Below, piece by piece: positions 1 to 6,596 of a stretch of DNA of 13,255 nt. Location of the stretch: NCBI GenBank assembly GCA_964594905.1, contig CAZQOI010000076.1, positions 1-13,255 of the forward strand. The letters run 5' to 3'. The notes beneath the pieces were generated by a model. The model searched no databases and had not been told where the DNA came from. It saw only the letters and a list, made by a program, of their open reading frames with translations. The DNA is from Granulosicoccus sp964594905 (lineage in GTDB: Bacteria; Pseudomonadota; Gammaproteobacteria; Granulosicoccales; Granulosicoccaceae). A program made the translations under genes and the position numbers. Position 1 is the first letter of the stretch, and each line of letters starts with the position of its first letter.

Positions 1-363
1 CCACTTGAGGTTGATAGCGGTATTGGCAATAGCTGGGAAGAGGCCCACTAGAATAGTCGCACCTGAAAGCGCAACTGAAAAGCGCACTAGAAAAACGCGC
101 CAGAAAAGGTGAGAGCCAGCTTTTCACTCCGTAATATCTGGTCTGAGCGGGAAATCATTGTCGATCAGTCAGTAAAAGTGTGTGCTGGTTCGACTTTTCC
201 CGAGCTTGGATAAATTTGTGATCAACTGTAAACCGCGACTTTCATCCTGGAGATAGCGTAAAGTATCGGTAGTTATTTCGTACGTTCTAGCCACGGTTTT
301 CTGATTTTGTATTTGAATAACTCGGCTGCGGTTTCAACACATAAACTCAACCTGGAGATACCA
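1..363. other. upstream non-coding region, possible fragment of a neighbouring gene at the left edge
   Basis: No convincing gene is seen here. At the left edge three short frames are open: plus frame 1 closes at a TAG at 49-51 and plus frame 2 closes at a TGA at 110-112 after a very basic tail. A minus frame is open from 123 to 1 and reads as hydrophobic residues, but it follows a stop at 124-126 and has only a GTG at 87 as start. Any of these could be the end of a neighbouring gene, and I cannot choose. The rest, about 115-353, is the 5' region of the binding-protein gene, in which I see no clear -35/-10 pair. The stretch also holds the 13-bp repeat described separately. Confidence 0.4.
44..108. 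repeat. degenerate 13-bp tandem repeat, about five copies
   Basis: Aligned units are CCCACTAGAATAG (44-56), CGCACCTGAAAG (58-69), CGCAACTGAAAAG (70-82), CGCACTAGAAAAA (83-95) and CGCGCCAGAAAAG (96-108). They share a CGC-A/C-C core followed by an A-rich end, with a period of 12-13 bp. The array stops about 255 bp before the start codon of the binding-protein gene. It may be a decayed minisatellite or a cluster of protein-binding sites. The sequence alone does not decide between these. Confidence 0.55.
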
Positions 364-1113
364 ATGAAAAAACTAGCCCTTGGCGTAGCCATAGGTACAT
401 TATTCACAGCAAGTGCTGCAATTGCGGCAGATGTTCGTATCGGTACTGAAGGTGCTTATGCGCCTTGGAATTTCTTGAATGATAGCGGCGATCTCGCTGG
501 CTATGAAATCGAGTTAGGTAATGAAATGTGCGAGCGCGCGGGCGTAAGCTGCGAATTCGTTATCAACGAGTGGGACTCAATAATTCCAAATCTTATCGCG
601 GGTAACTACGACATGATCATGGCTGGTATGTCGGTTACTGATGAGCGTATGGAGACGATTGATTTCAGTTCACAGTACTACCCACCGGATCCTTCAAAAT
701 ATGCAGCAGCTGCCTCTTTTGATGGTGATTTTGACAACCTCAAAGGTCTGAAGATTGGTGCACAGGGAGCAACTATTCAAGCTGCCTATGTTGAACAGAA
801 TTTGGCAGACGGCAACACCATACTGACCTACGAAACACCAGACCAATCGGTCGCTGACCTGGTTGCAGGCAATATCGATTTGCTATTGGCTGACAACTCT
901 TTCCTCGCACCGGTAGTTGAAGGTAGCGGTGGAGCTATAGCGTTTGTCGGTCCGGATGTATCAATTGGTGGCGGTGTAGCAATTGGCATGAGAAAAGGTG
1001 AAGCTGAACTCGCTGCCAAAATGAACACAGCACTTGAAGAGATGAAGAAGGACGGTACTGTTGACGCGCTAATCAAGGAATTCTTTGATGCTGGGCCTTT
1101 CTTTGAAAACTAG
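364..1113 (+). CDS. periplasmic amino-acid-binding protein (ABC transporter family 3 solute-binding protein)
   Basis: This 249-residue exported protein should capture an amino acid in the periplasm and deliver it to an ABC permease. The start at 364 is chosen because GGAGA lies at 354-358 and the product then opens with Met-Lys-Lys, a hydrophobic stretch and an Ala-Ile-Ala cleavage site near residue 21. An in-frame TTG at 307 would put 19 polar residues before the signal peptide. Family marks are YAPWNF near residue 32, two cysteines (56 and 63) placed like the disulfide of the Lys/Arg/Orn and His binding proteins, a TDERMETIDFS motif with Arg95 (the usual carboxylate-binding arginine), and Asp177 in LLADNSF, the usual amino-group ligand. 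Length is typical. No permease or ATPase gene lies beside it, and a terminator follows directly, so it is transcribed alone. The substrate is probably an amino acid, perhaps cationic; this is inferred. Confidence 0.88.
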   Translation: MKKLALGVAIGTLFTASAAIAADVRIGTEGAYAPWNFLNDSGDLAGYEIELGNEMCERAGVSCEFVINEWDSIIPNLIAGNYDMIMAGMSVTDERMETIDFSSQYYPPDPSKYAAAASFDGDFDNLKGLKIGAQGATIQAAYVEQNLADGNTILTYETPDQSVADLVAGNIDLLLADNSFLAPVVEGSGGAIAFVGPDVSIGGGVAIGMRKGEAELAAKMNTALEEMKKDGTVDALIKEFFDAGPFFEN

Positions 1114-1189
1114 TTGATACTTAGCTTTATTTCATTCGTCTTCGTTTACGGCGATTGAGTTTTATCAGTTCATTGTTTTTATTAGTACC

Positions 1190-1222
1190 AAAGCCGGAGA
1201 GTAGTTACTCTTCGGCTTTTTT
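1190..1222 (+). terminator. intrinsic terminator after the binding-protein gene
   Basis: A 13-bp stem is formed by 1190-1202 (AAAGCCGGAGAGT) and 1207-1219 (ACTCTTCGGCTTT), with one G-U wobble and a four-base loop (1203-1206). It ends in six T residues (1217-1222). It lies 76 bp after the binding-protein stop. On the minus strand the same hairpin follows the MFS stop by about 40 bp with a poor U tail, so it may weakly serve that gene too. Confidence 0.9.
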
Positions 1223-1261
1223 GATTTCTGGTAGTCAAATTAATTGTGATCAAGTTGCGAA

Positions 1262-2449
1262 TCAATCCTGATCTTGTGGCTTTGCATCACGCGAAAAAAG
1301 ATACACACACAATGCAGCGGCCAGGATGACCGCATACGATCCGAACATCAGCTGATAGGTAAGTGGTGCTGATTGATCACTTTGGCTTGCCACTACCTGA
1401 CCTGTGATGAACTGCATGATGCCAACACCACAGATCGATGAGAAGTTAAGTAATGTCACGCCTCGCCCGACAAGTTCCGCTGGCAGGAAAGCTCGGCAAT
1501 GAGCCATCAACACGCCATAACTTGTACCAAACAGACCGAAGCCAACGAACAGTGCGGCTGCCATCTTCAGTGGTAGTTCGGGGAAAATAACAAAAGGAAG
1601 CAATAAGGCCAATACGATTGTGTTGCCGAACAGAATCACACGCTTTCGCGTATTAAAAAACTTGTCGAGTGGGCCATAGGCGAAACTACCGACGATAATC
1701 GCCATCGCCATCCAAAAAGTGACGTTACCTATCAGTACCGTATCAGCGGCGTACAGATCGTTCAGATAAGGTCCTACCCAAAGCCCTCGAATGCCGGCAA
1801 TCGGGGCGTAGCACATAAGTCCCATGATCAGAATGGGCCATAACACGGGCATCTTCAACAAGGTGATGTAACCACGCAGGCCATCATTATTTTTATTGTC
1901 TCGGTCGGGATCCTCAACCAGTAGCAACACGGCGATGGTCACAGCAAGAGTGGTTACCGCCAATGCGAACATGACAGCCCGCCATCCATAAAGCTCGACG
2001 GCGTGCGCCATAGGTGCGGTCCCAACAACGTTGCCGAGGCTTCCAAAAGCGACATACCATGAGGTCATGATGGCAAACTGTCGCGTCTCAAAACGTCGGG
2101 CAAAAATCATCAGTGTGCCCATCAGCACGGGCGCACAGCCGATCCCGATGAGGCCCATGGCGACAGTGATCATCCACGGTGCTGTGGCGAGTGCAAACAA
2201 CGAGACGCCTGCTGTCGCGAAAATCCCGAACAAGCAGCCGACCGTCAGACGAGGCCCGAATCGGTCGAGACCAACTCCGACGACAAACTGCATGGCGGCG
2301 AATGTCACAAACCAGGCACCCAGTGCGTCGGCCAGATGGGTTTTGTCAGCGCCAATTGATGTCGCCAGTTCCGGGGTCAGAACCGCCAGAAACGAGCGGT
2401 AGAACTGGGAAAACACATAGGCAAATGCCAATGTAACGAGGCCTGCCAT
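1262..2449 (-). CDS. major facilitator superfamily transporter
   Basis: A 395-residue, strongly hydrophobic protein of standard MFS length, expected to cross the inner membrane about twelve times. The N-terminus runs straight into the first membrane helix and a conserved-looking FYRSFLAVLTPELA segment. The loop between helices 2 and 3 carries VGLDRFGPR, the usual MFS signature with Asp-Arg-x-Gly. A charged central loop (EDPDRDNKNND, near residue 178) separates the two six-helix halves. The ATG at 2449 is the furthest upstream start that keeps the first helix, but no good Shine-Dalgarno is visible before it. The gene diverges from the aor cluster across 210 bp, so it could be co-regulated and might carry a substrate or product such as a carboxylate. 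Nothing in the sequence identifies the substrate. Confidence 0.85.
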   Translation of the reverse strand: MAGLVTLAFAYVFSQFYRSFLAVLTPELATSIGADKTHLADALGAWFVTFAAMQFVVGVGLDRFGPRLTVGCLFGIFATAGVSLFALATAPWMITVAMGLIGIGCAPVLMGTLMIFARRFETRQFAIMTSWYVAFGSLGNVVGTAPMAHAVELYGWRAVMFALAVTTLAVTIAVLLLVEDPDRDNKNNDGLRGYITLLKMPVLWPILIMGLMCYAPIAGIRGLWVGPYLNDLYAADTVLIGNVTFWMAMAIIVGSFAYGPLDKFFNTRKRVILFGNTIVLALLLPFVIFPELPLKMAAALFVGFGLFGTSYGVLMAHCRAFLPAELVGRGVTLLNFSSICGVGIMQFITGQVVASQSDQSAPLTYQLMFGSYAVILAAALCVYLFSRDAKPQDQD

Positions 2450-2504
2450 AGAGAAAATTTGGGGTTTCAGGTGAAAGGGGCTGCGAGTCTACCGCGCGTC
2501 ATCC

Positions 2505-2533
2505 TTGCAATCGACAGCAACATTAAATATTGT
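2505..2533 (+). promoter_or_regulatory. candidate sigma-70 promoter for aorA
   Basis: TTGCAA at 2505-2510 and TATTGT at 2528-2533 are separated by 17 bp. Each matches four of six consensus bases. Transcription would begin near 2540 and leave a leader of about 120 nt before aorA. It is the best-spaced pair I found by eye in the 210-bp gap shared with the MFS gene. Confidence 0.35.
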
Positions 2534-2602
2534 GTGGGAATAGCAATTGTGACTGTCCTGTCTGGCTTTAGCTGGATTGTGTTCAGGTACCTATTGCCCA
2601 TT

Positions 2603-2623
2603 TCCAAGATCAACGCTCTTGGA
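2603..2623. promoter_or_regulatory. inverted repeat upstream of aorA, candidate operator or leader hairpin
   Basis: TCCAAGA at 2603-2609 and TCTTGGA at 2617-2623 form perfect 7-bp arms around a 7-base centre. The centre is 47 bp before the aorA start and downstream of the candidate promoter. It could be a regulator-binding dyad or a small hairpin in the aorA leader. No T run follows, so it is not a simple terminator. Confidence 0.4.
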
Positions 2624-2659
2624 CAAAATTCAATTTTAAAAATAATGGAGGAGAACCTC

Positions 2660-3136
2660 ATGCAGAAATCCCTGCATATTGATCCGGGCAAATGCACCGG
2701 CTGTTTGCAGTGCGAATCGGCTTGCTCCCTTGAAAACGAGGGAATTGTCAATCCGAGTAAGTCCAGAATCAAGGTCTTCAACTTCCATGATGAAGGGCGA
2801 TTTGTTCCTTACACTTGCACTCAGTGTGATGAGGCCTGGTGTATGCAAGCCTGTCCTGTCGATGCGATTGTTCTGAATCCAGCCAATGGATCCAAAGATG
2901 TGTTGAGTGACGTCTGCGTCGGTTGCAAGGTATGCACGATTGCCTGCCCGTTCGGTACCATCAACTACAACACCTCCACAGGCAAGGTCGTTAAATGCGA
3001 CCTATGCGGTGGAGACCCGGCCTGCGCTGATGCGTGCCCAACTCAAGCGATTACCTATATCGATGCCAACGCTACAGGCCTCGACAAGATGCGCGCCTGG
3101 GCTTCAAAAACCGATAACGCCGCCTCGGGCGCATAA
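2660..3136 (+). CDS. aorA: four-cluster ferredoxin-like electron-transfer subunit of tungsten aldehyde oxidoreductase
   Basis: A 158-residue cytoplasmic iron-sulfur protein that should carry electrons between the catalytic AorB subunit and the flavin subunit AorC. Sixteen cysteines form four [4Fe-4S] ligand sets: 12/15/18/22, 53/56/61/65, 86/89/92/96 and 113/116/122/126. This is the HycB/DmsB-type polyferredoxin pattern. The start at 2660 is supported by GGAGGAGA at 2647-2654 with a good gap. The reading frame stays open upstream to a TTG at 2459, and an ATG at 2645 is also in frame, but neither has a ribosome-binding site of its own. AorB starts 17 bp after its stop, behind its own Shine-Dalgarno, and order and size match AorA of the Aromatoleum-type AorABC enzyme. 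On motifs alone it could serve another oxidoreductase, but the neighbour settles the assignment. Confidence 0.88.
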   Translation: MQKSLHIDPGKCTGCLQCESACSLENEGIVNPSKSRIKVFNFHDEGRFVPYTCTQCDEAWCMQACPVDAIVLNPANGSKDVLSDVCVGCKVCTIACPFGTINYNTSTGKVVKCDLCGGDPACADACPTQAITYIDANATGLDKMRAWASKTDNAASGA

Positions 3137-3153
3137 ATTAAGGAGAACAGAAC

Positions 3154-5010
3154 ATGAGCTGGACTCGAAAACTGCTGCGCGTCAATCTGAGTAGCGGCAC
3201 CGTCGCCGAAGAAGCATTGAACATGCAATGGGCAAACGACTACCTTGGCCAGCGTGGCCTTGCAACGCGTTACCTCGTTGATGAAATTGATCCGAAGTGC
3301 GATGCACTTGGGCCTGACAACAAGATGATCATGACCACTGGTCCATTGACCGGCACCATGGCATCCACCGGCGGACGTTATTCCGTTGTCTGTAAAAGCC
3401 CCCTAACAGGTGCTGTTGCCTGCTCAAATTCAGGTGGCTTTTTTGGCGCTGAGCTGAAATTTGCTGGCTGGGACATGATTATTTTTGAAGGCAAAGCAGC
3501 CAGCCCGATGTACTTGAACATTGAGGACGGCAAGGCTGAATTGATGCCAGCGGATGATCTATGGGGCAAATCTGTTTGGGAAGCCGACAAGTTGCTCCGG
3601 CAAAAACATCAGGATCCGCAGATCAAAATTGCCTGTGTCGGTCGTTCAGCGGAAGAGGGCAACCTATACGCTGCCATCGTTAATGATCTTCACCGTGCAG
3701 CTGGCCGTTCAGGTGTTGGAACCGTTATGGCGTCGAAGAACTTGAAAGCTGTTGTTGTGCGTGGCACGCAAGGGCTTGGCACCATCAATGATCCGAAGCG
3801 ATTCATGCAAACAGTCAACGATGGCAAAAAGGTATTGGCTGAAAATGCTGTTACAGGACAAGGTCTGCCGGCATACGGTACCCAGGTCCTGATGAACGTA
3901 ATTAACGAAGTGGGTTCTCTGCCAACACGCAATATGCGTGAGACGCAATTCGAAGGTGCATCCGAAGTATCTGGTGAAGCGATGCATGAGCCGCGTAAGT
4001 CGGATGGCAAGCCGAACCTTACGACCAATGGTGCTTGCTATTCCTGCACGATTGCCTGTGGTCGTATCTCGACTATTGATCGCACACACTTTTCGGTCAA
4101 GGATAAGCCAGAGTATTGGATCAACTCAGGGGGTCTTGAGTATGAAGCCGCTTGGGCTTTGGGCCCCGATACTGGTGTTGATGATATCGATGCACTGACC
4201 TATGCCAACTTCCTGTGTAATGAAGACGGTATGGACCCTATCTCTTTCGGTTCCACTTTGGCAGCCGCGATGGAGCTATTTGAAACCGGTGCCATTACAA
4301 CTGAGCATACGGGCGGTATGGAGCTCAAGTTTGGTTCTGCTGAAGCGCTTTGCTGGGCTGCGGAAGTTGCTGCCAAGGGTGAAGGCTTCGGCAAGGATCT
4401 TGGACTCGGATCCAAACGTCTTTGCGAAAAGTATGGAAAGCCGGAATTGTCCATGACCGTCAAAGGTCAGGAATTCCCAGCTTACGATCCACGTGGTATT
4501 CAAGGTATCGGACTTGCCTACGCGACATCTAACCGTGGTGCTTGTCACCTGCGGGGCTACACAATCGCATCGGAAATTCTCGGTATCCCCGAGAAAACCG
4601 ATCCGCTTGAGTCGGCTGGCAAGGCCGGTCTCGTCAAGGCTTTTCAGGATGCTACTGCGGCGGTCGATTCTGCCGGGCTTTGTGTTTTCACCACGTTCGC
4701 CTGGACGATGGATGACATCGCCCCGCAAGTGGATTCGGCCTGTGAAGGTGATTGGTCTGCCGAGCGCATGATGGAAGTGGGTGAGCGAATCTGGAATCTT
4801 GAAAGAGATTTCAACGAGAAAGCTGGCCTTACTGGCGCCGACGACACACTGCCTGCACGTCTGTTGAAAGAAGGTGCCAATGCCGGTCCTGCTCAAGGCA
4901 AGGTCAATGAACTCGACCAGATGTTGCCTGAGTACTACCAACTGCGTGGCTATGGCAGCGACGGCTCAATGACCGCCGAAGTCCGCCAAAAGTTCTCACT
5001 ACCAGGTTAA
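3154..5010 (+). CDS. aorB: tungsten-containing aldehyde:ferredoxin oxidoreductase catalytic subunit
   Basis: A 618-residue cytoplasmic enzyme that binds tungsten through two metallopterins plus one [4Fe-4S] cluster and oxidises aldehydes to carboxylic acids; the reverse acid reduction is known for this family. The N-terminal pterin-binding domain shows TTGPLTGT (61-68), a GRYSVVCKSPLTG stretch (74-86) and GRSGVGTVMASKNLKAV (184-200). Cluster ligands are Cys295, Cys298 and Cys302 (CxxCxxxC), with Cys510 in DSAGLC, the family's second DxxGL(C/D) motif. The first corresponds to EDGMD (357-361). His465 lies in ACHLRGY, near the place of the catalytic histidine. Length is close to the roughly 605 residues of archaeal AOR. 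AAGGAGA at 3140-3146 gives a strong start. The gene sits between aorA and aorC, and an intrinsic terminator follows its stop by about 75 bp. The substrate range cannot be read from the sequence. Confidence 0.95.
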   Translation: MSWTRKLLRVNLSSGTVAEEALNMQWANDYLGQRGLATRYLVDEIDPKCDALGPDNKMIMTTGPLTGTMASTGGRYSVVCKSPLTGAVACSNSGGFFGAELKFAGWDMIIFEGKAASPMYLNIEDGKAELMPADDLWGKSVWEADKLLRQKHQDPQIKIACVGRSAEEGNLYAAIVNDLHRAAGRSGVGTVMASKNLKAVVVRGTQGLGTINDPKRFMQTVNDGKKVLAENAVTGQGLPAYGTQVLMNVINEVGSLPTRNMRETQFEGASEVSGEAMHEPRKSDGKPNLTTNGACYSCTIACGRISTIDRTHFSVKDKPEYWINSGGLEYEAAWALGPDTGVDDIDALTYANFLCNEDGMDPISFGSTLAAAMELFETGAITTEHTGGMELKFGSAEALCWAAEVAAKGEGFGKDLGLGSKRLCEKYGKPELSMTVKGQEFPAYDPRGIQGIGLAYATSNRGACHLRGYTIASEILGIPEKTDPLESAGKAGLVKAFQDATAAVDSAGLCVFTTFAWTMDDIAPQVDSACEGDWSAERMMEVGERIWNLERDFNEKAGLTGADDTLPARLLKEGANAGPAQGKVNELDQMLPEYYQLRGYGSDGSMTAEVRQKFSLPG

Positions 5011-5084
5011 CGGGGTCGGACCACCACAAGTCACTGAAATAACAGCAATAACAGCCTAAAGTCGGGCCTATTTGAAGCTTAGAC

Positions 5085-5114
5085 AGCCCTTTTCCACCGC
5101 GAAAAGGGCTTTTT
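5085..5114 (+). terminator. intrinsic terminator between aorB and aorC
   Basis: AGCCCTTTT (5085-5093) pairs with AAAAGGGCT (5102-5110); C5094-G5101 can extend the stem to ten pairs around a six-base loop. The run of T at 5110-5114 follows at once. It lies 75 bp after the aorB stop and about 120 bp before the aorC start, inside what is otherwise one functional operon. It may stop only part of the transcripts. Confidence 0.8.
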
Positions 5115-5138
5115 AACGTGGCCTGACTGGCAAGCGAA

Positions 5139-5170
5139 TCCGTAACTCACGTTAGACTGTGGCTTACGGA
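5139..5170. promoter_or_regulatory. inverted repeat in the aorB-aorC gap
   Basis: TCCGTAA (5139-5145) and TTACGGA (5164-5170) are perfect 7-bp arms. Inside them CAC (5148-5150) can pair with GTG (5159-5161) across a small 2x2 internal loop. It sits between the terminator and the next hairpin. It could be an operator of a separate aorC promoter or the first stem of a structured leader. Confidence 0.4.
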
Positions 5171-5184
5171 AATGCAGTATCTCT

Positions 5185-5212
5185 CTCAGGCGCAGCCAAG
5201 ACTGCGCCTGAG
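5185..5212 (+). promoter_or_regulatory. perfect 11-bp hairpin just before the aorC ribosome-binding site
   Basis: CTCAGGCGCAG (5185-5195) and CTGCGCCTGAG (5202-5212) are fully complementary around the loop CCAAGA. The stem is GC-rich and ends about ten bases before the Shine-Dalgarno AGGGAG (5222-5227). There is no T run, so it is not a terminator. Stabilising the aorC message, marking an RNase cut, controlling ribosome access, or acting as a DNA operator are all possible. Confidence 0.6.
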
Positions 5213-5237
5213 TCGTCTTCAAGGGAGCCAAATAACA

Positions 5238-6506
5238 ATGCACTACGTCATCATCGGGGCCGGGCCTGCCGGCGTAAATGCGGCTGAACATTTAAGAAAA
5301 TATGATTCAGACGGCCAGATCACCATGTTGGCTGCCGAAGATGCACCACCTTACTCACGTATGGCACTGCCTTATTATCTGGTGGGCAATATCGACGCCG
5401 AAGGAACCTATCTGCGTAAGGCATCTGATCATTTCGCCAAGCTGAACATTGATGTGCAGCATGCGCGTGCAAGTTCAGTGGACTCGGCTGGCAAAACCAT
5501 CACCTTGTTAGGCGGCGGCACCATCAACTACGACAAGCTACTCGTTGCTACTGGTGCAACAGCTACACGCCCACCAATACCTGGGATCGATTCCGATAAT
5601 GTTTATAACTGCTGGTCTCTCGCTGATGCTCACAAGATCATCAACAGTACAGAGCCAGGTTCCAAAGTCATATTGATGGGTGCGGGTTTCATCGGCTGCA
5701 TCATCCTGGAAGCACTGGCTGCACGTCAGGTTGATCTGACAGTTATTGAAATGGAAAACCGCATGGTTTCACGCATGACCAACGAGGTCATGGGAACCAT
5801 GATCAAAGACTGGTGCGTTAATAAAGGTATCAAGGTCATGACGTCGACCAAAGTGTCTGAAATAGCGCCAGGTACTGCGAGCGATCCGCTCAGTGTTAAA
5901 ACTGACGGCGGTGAGTCGTTGGCGGCTGACGTGGTGATCTGCGCAACGGGTGTTAGATCCAATACAGCGTTTCTCGAAGGAAGTGGCGTCGAAGTTGACA
6001 TGGGTATCGTCGTTGACGATTTCATGCAGAGCAGTATTCCGGATATCTACGCTGCCGGTGATGTCGCACAGGGCCGTGATTTATCGACGGGTGACTATTA
6101 CGTGCAAGCTATTCAGCCAACAGCGGTTGAACACGGCAAGCTTGCAGCGCAAAACATGGTACGCGGTCACAGCACGCCACACCCCGGCAATGTCAATATG
6201 AACGTTCTCGACACGGTCGGTCTTATCTCCACGTCGTTTGGTTTGTGGATGGGTGTTGAAGGTGGTGAAGAGGCTGAGATGTCTGATCCAGAAAATTTCA
6301 AGTATCTGAATCTGCAATTTAAAGATGATGTGCTTGTTGGTGCCAGCAGTTTGGGTATGACCCAACATGTGGGTGTTATGCGTGGACTTATTCAAACTGG
6401 CGCACATCTGGGTGAGTGGAAGGACAAATTGCGTGCTGAGCCTAATCGCTTGGCGGAAGCATATCTTGCCAGCGCGCAGTCGCAGCACGCAGCCTTAAGC
6501 GCTTGA
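5238..6506 (+). CDS. aorC: FAD-dependent NAD(P)H-linked oxidoreductase subunit of aldehyde oxidoreductase
   Basis: A 422-residue cytoplasmic flavoprotein of the ferredoxin/rubredoxin-NAD reductase fold that should pass electrons between the AorA Fe-S chain and NAD. The FAD site is GAGPAG at 7-12, with ATGATATRP at 104-112 and YAAGDVAQ at 271-278. The NAD site is GAGFIG at 148-153. The region after about residue 320 resembles the C-terminal interface domain of this family. The start at 5238 follows AGGGAG at 5222-5227 and puts the dinucleotide motif at the usual N-terminal place. An in-frame ATG at 5172 would add 22 residues, translated through an 11-bp hairpin, and is less likely. Unlike aorA-aorB, it is separated from aorB by 227 bp holding a terminator and two inverted repeats. 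On sequence alone it could be a generic pyridine nucleotide-disulfide oxidoreductase; context favours AorC. Confidence 0.87.
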   Translation: MHYVIIGAGPAGVNAAEHLRKYDSDGQITMLAAEDAPPYSRMALPYYLVGNIDAEGTYLRKASDHFAKLNIDVQHARASSVDSAGKTITLLGGGTINYDKLLVATGATATRPPIPGIDSDNVYNCWSLADAHKIINSTEPGSKVILMGAGFIGCIILEALAARQVDLTVIEMENRMVSRMTNEVMGTMIKDWCVNKGIKVMTSTKVSEIAPGTASDPLSVKTDGGESLAADVVICATGVRSNTAFLEGSGVEVDMGIVVDDFMQSSIPDIYAAGDVAQGRDLSTGDYYVQAIQPTAVEHGKLAAQNMVRGHSTPHPGNVNMNVLDTVGLISTSFGLWMGVEGGEEAEMSDPENFKYLNLQFKDDVLVGASSLGMTQHVGVMRGLIQTGAHLGEWKDKLRAEPNRLAEAYLASAQSQHAALSA

Positions 6507-6519
6507 TCCAAGTGCACGC

Positions 6520-6594
6520 AGGTATTCACAGTACAGGTATGAACTAAAAGACGATGGCGATCGTCATAGTGAAGTGACGGTATTCAAGGTATTA
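6520..6594. repeat. short repeats and a small hairpin between aorC and the moaD-like gene
   Basis: The 90-bp gap carries GGTATTCA twice (6521-6528 and 6579-6586) and two further AGGTAT copies (6535-6540 and 6587-6592). Between them GACGAT (6550-6555) and ATCGTC (6560-6565) form a 6-bp stem with a GGCG loop. The last repeat copy covers the likely ribosome-binding AAGG of the next gene. The meaning is unknown. Confidence 0.35.
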
Positions 6595-6596
6595 GT

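Noticed and set aside
216..1253. Shared TTGTGATCAA at 216-225 and 1244-1253 as a common regulator site
   Set aside because: A single repeated 10-mer in 13 kb is expected by chance, and the second copy lies between the terminator and the 3' end of the MFS gene rather than in a promoter region.
2459..2659. In-frame extension of AorA by 67 residues from a TTG, including a hydrophobic membrane-like stretch
   Set aside because: It starts at a TTG without a ribosome-binding site, while GGAGGAGA sits exactly before the ATG at 2660, and the ferredoxin fold begins there. The hydrophobic look is best seen as chance in a non-coding gap.
2540..2659. Molybdenum/tungsten cofactor riboswitch in the aorA leader
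   Set aside because: The leader is long enough and the gene would fit, but apart from the single 7-bp dyad I could not recognise the conserved multi-stem core. A covariance-model search would be decisive.
4276..4941. 221-codon open frame on the minus strand inside aorB
   Set aside because: It is a shadow of the well-conserved AorB coding frame, without recognisable domains.
5172..5237. Upstream ATG start for aorC
   Set aside because: It would add 22 residues before the dinucleotide-binding motif and be translated through the 11-bp hairpin. AGGGAG before 5238 is the better signal.
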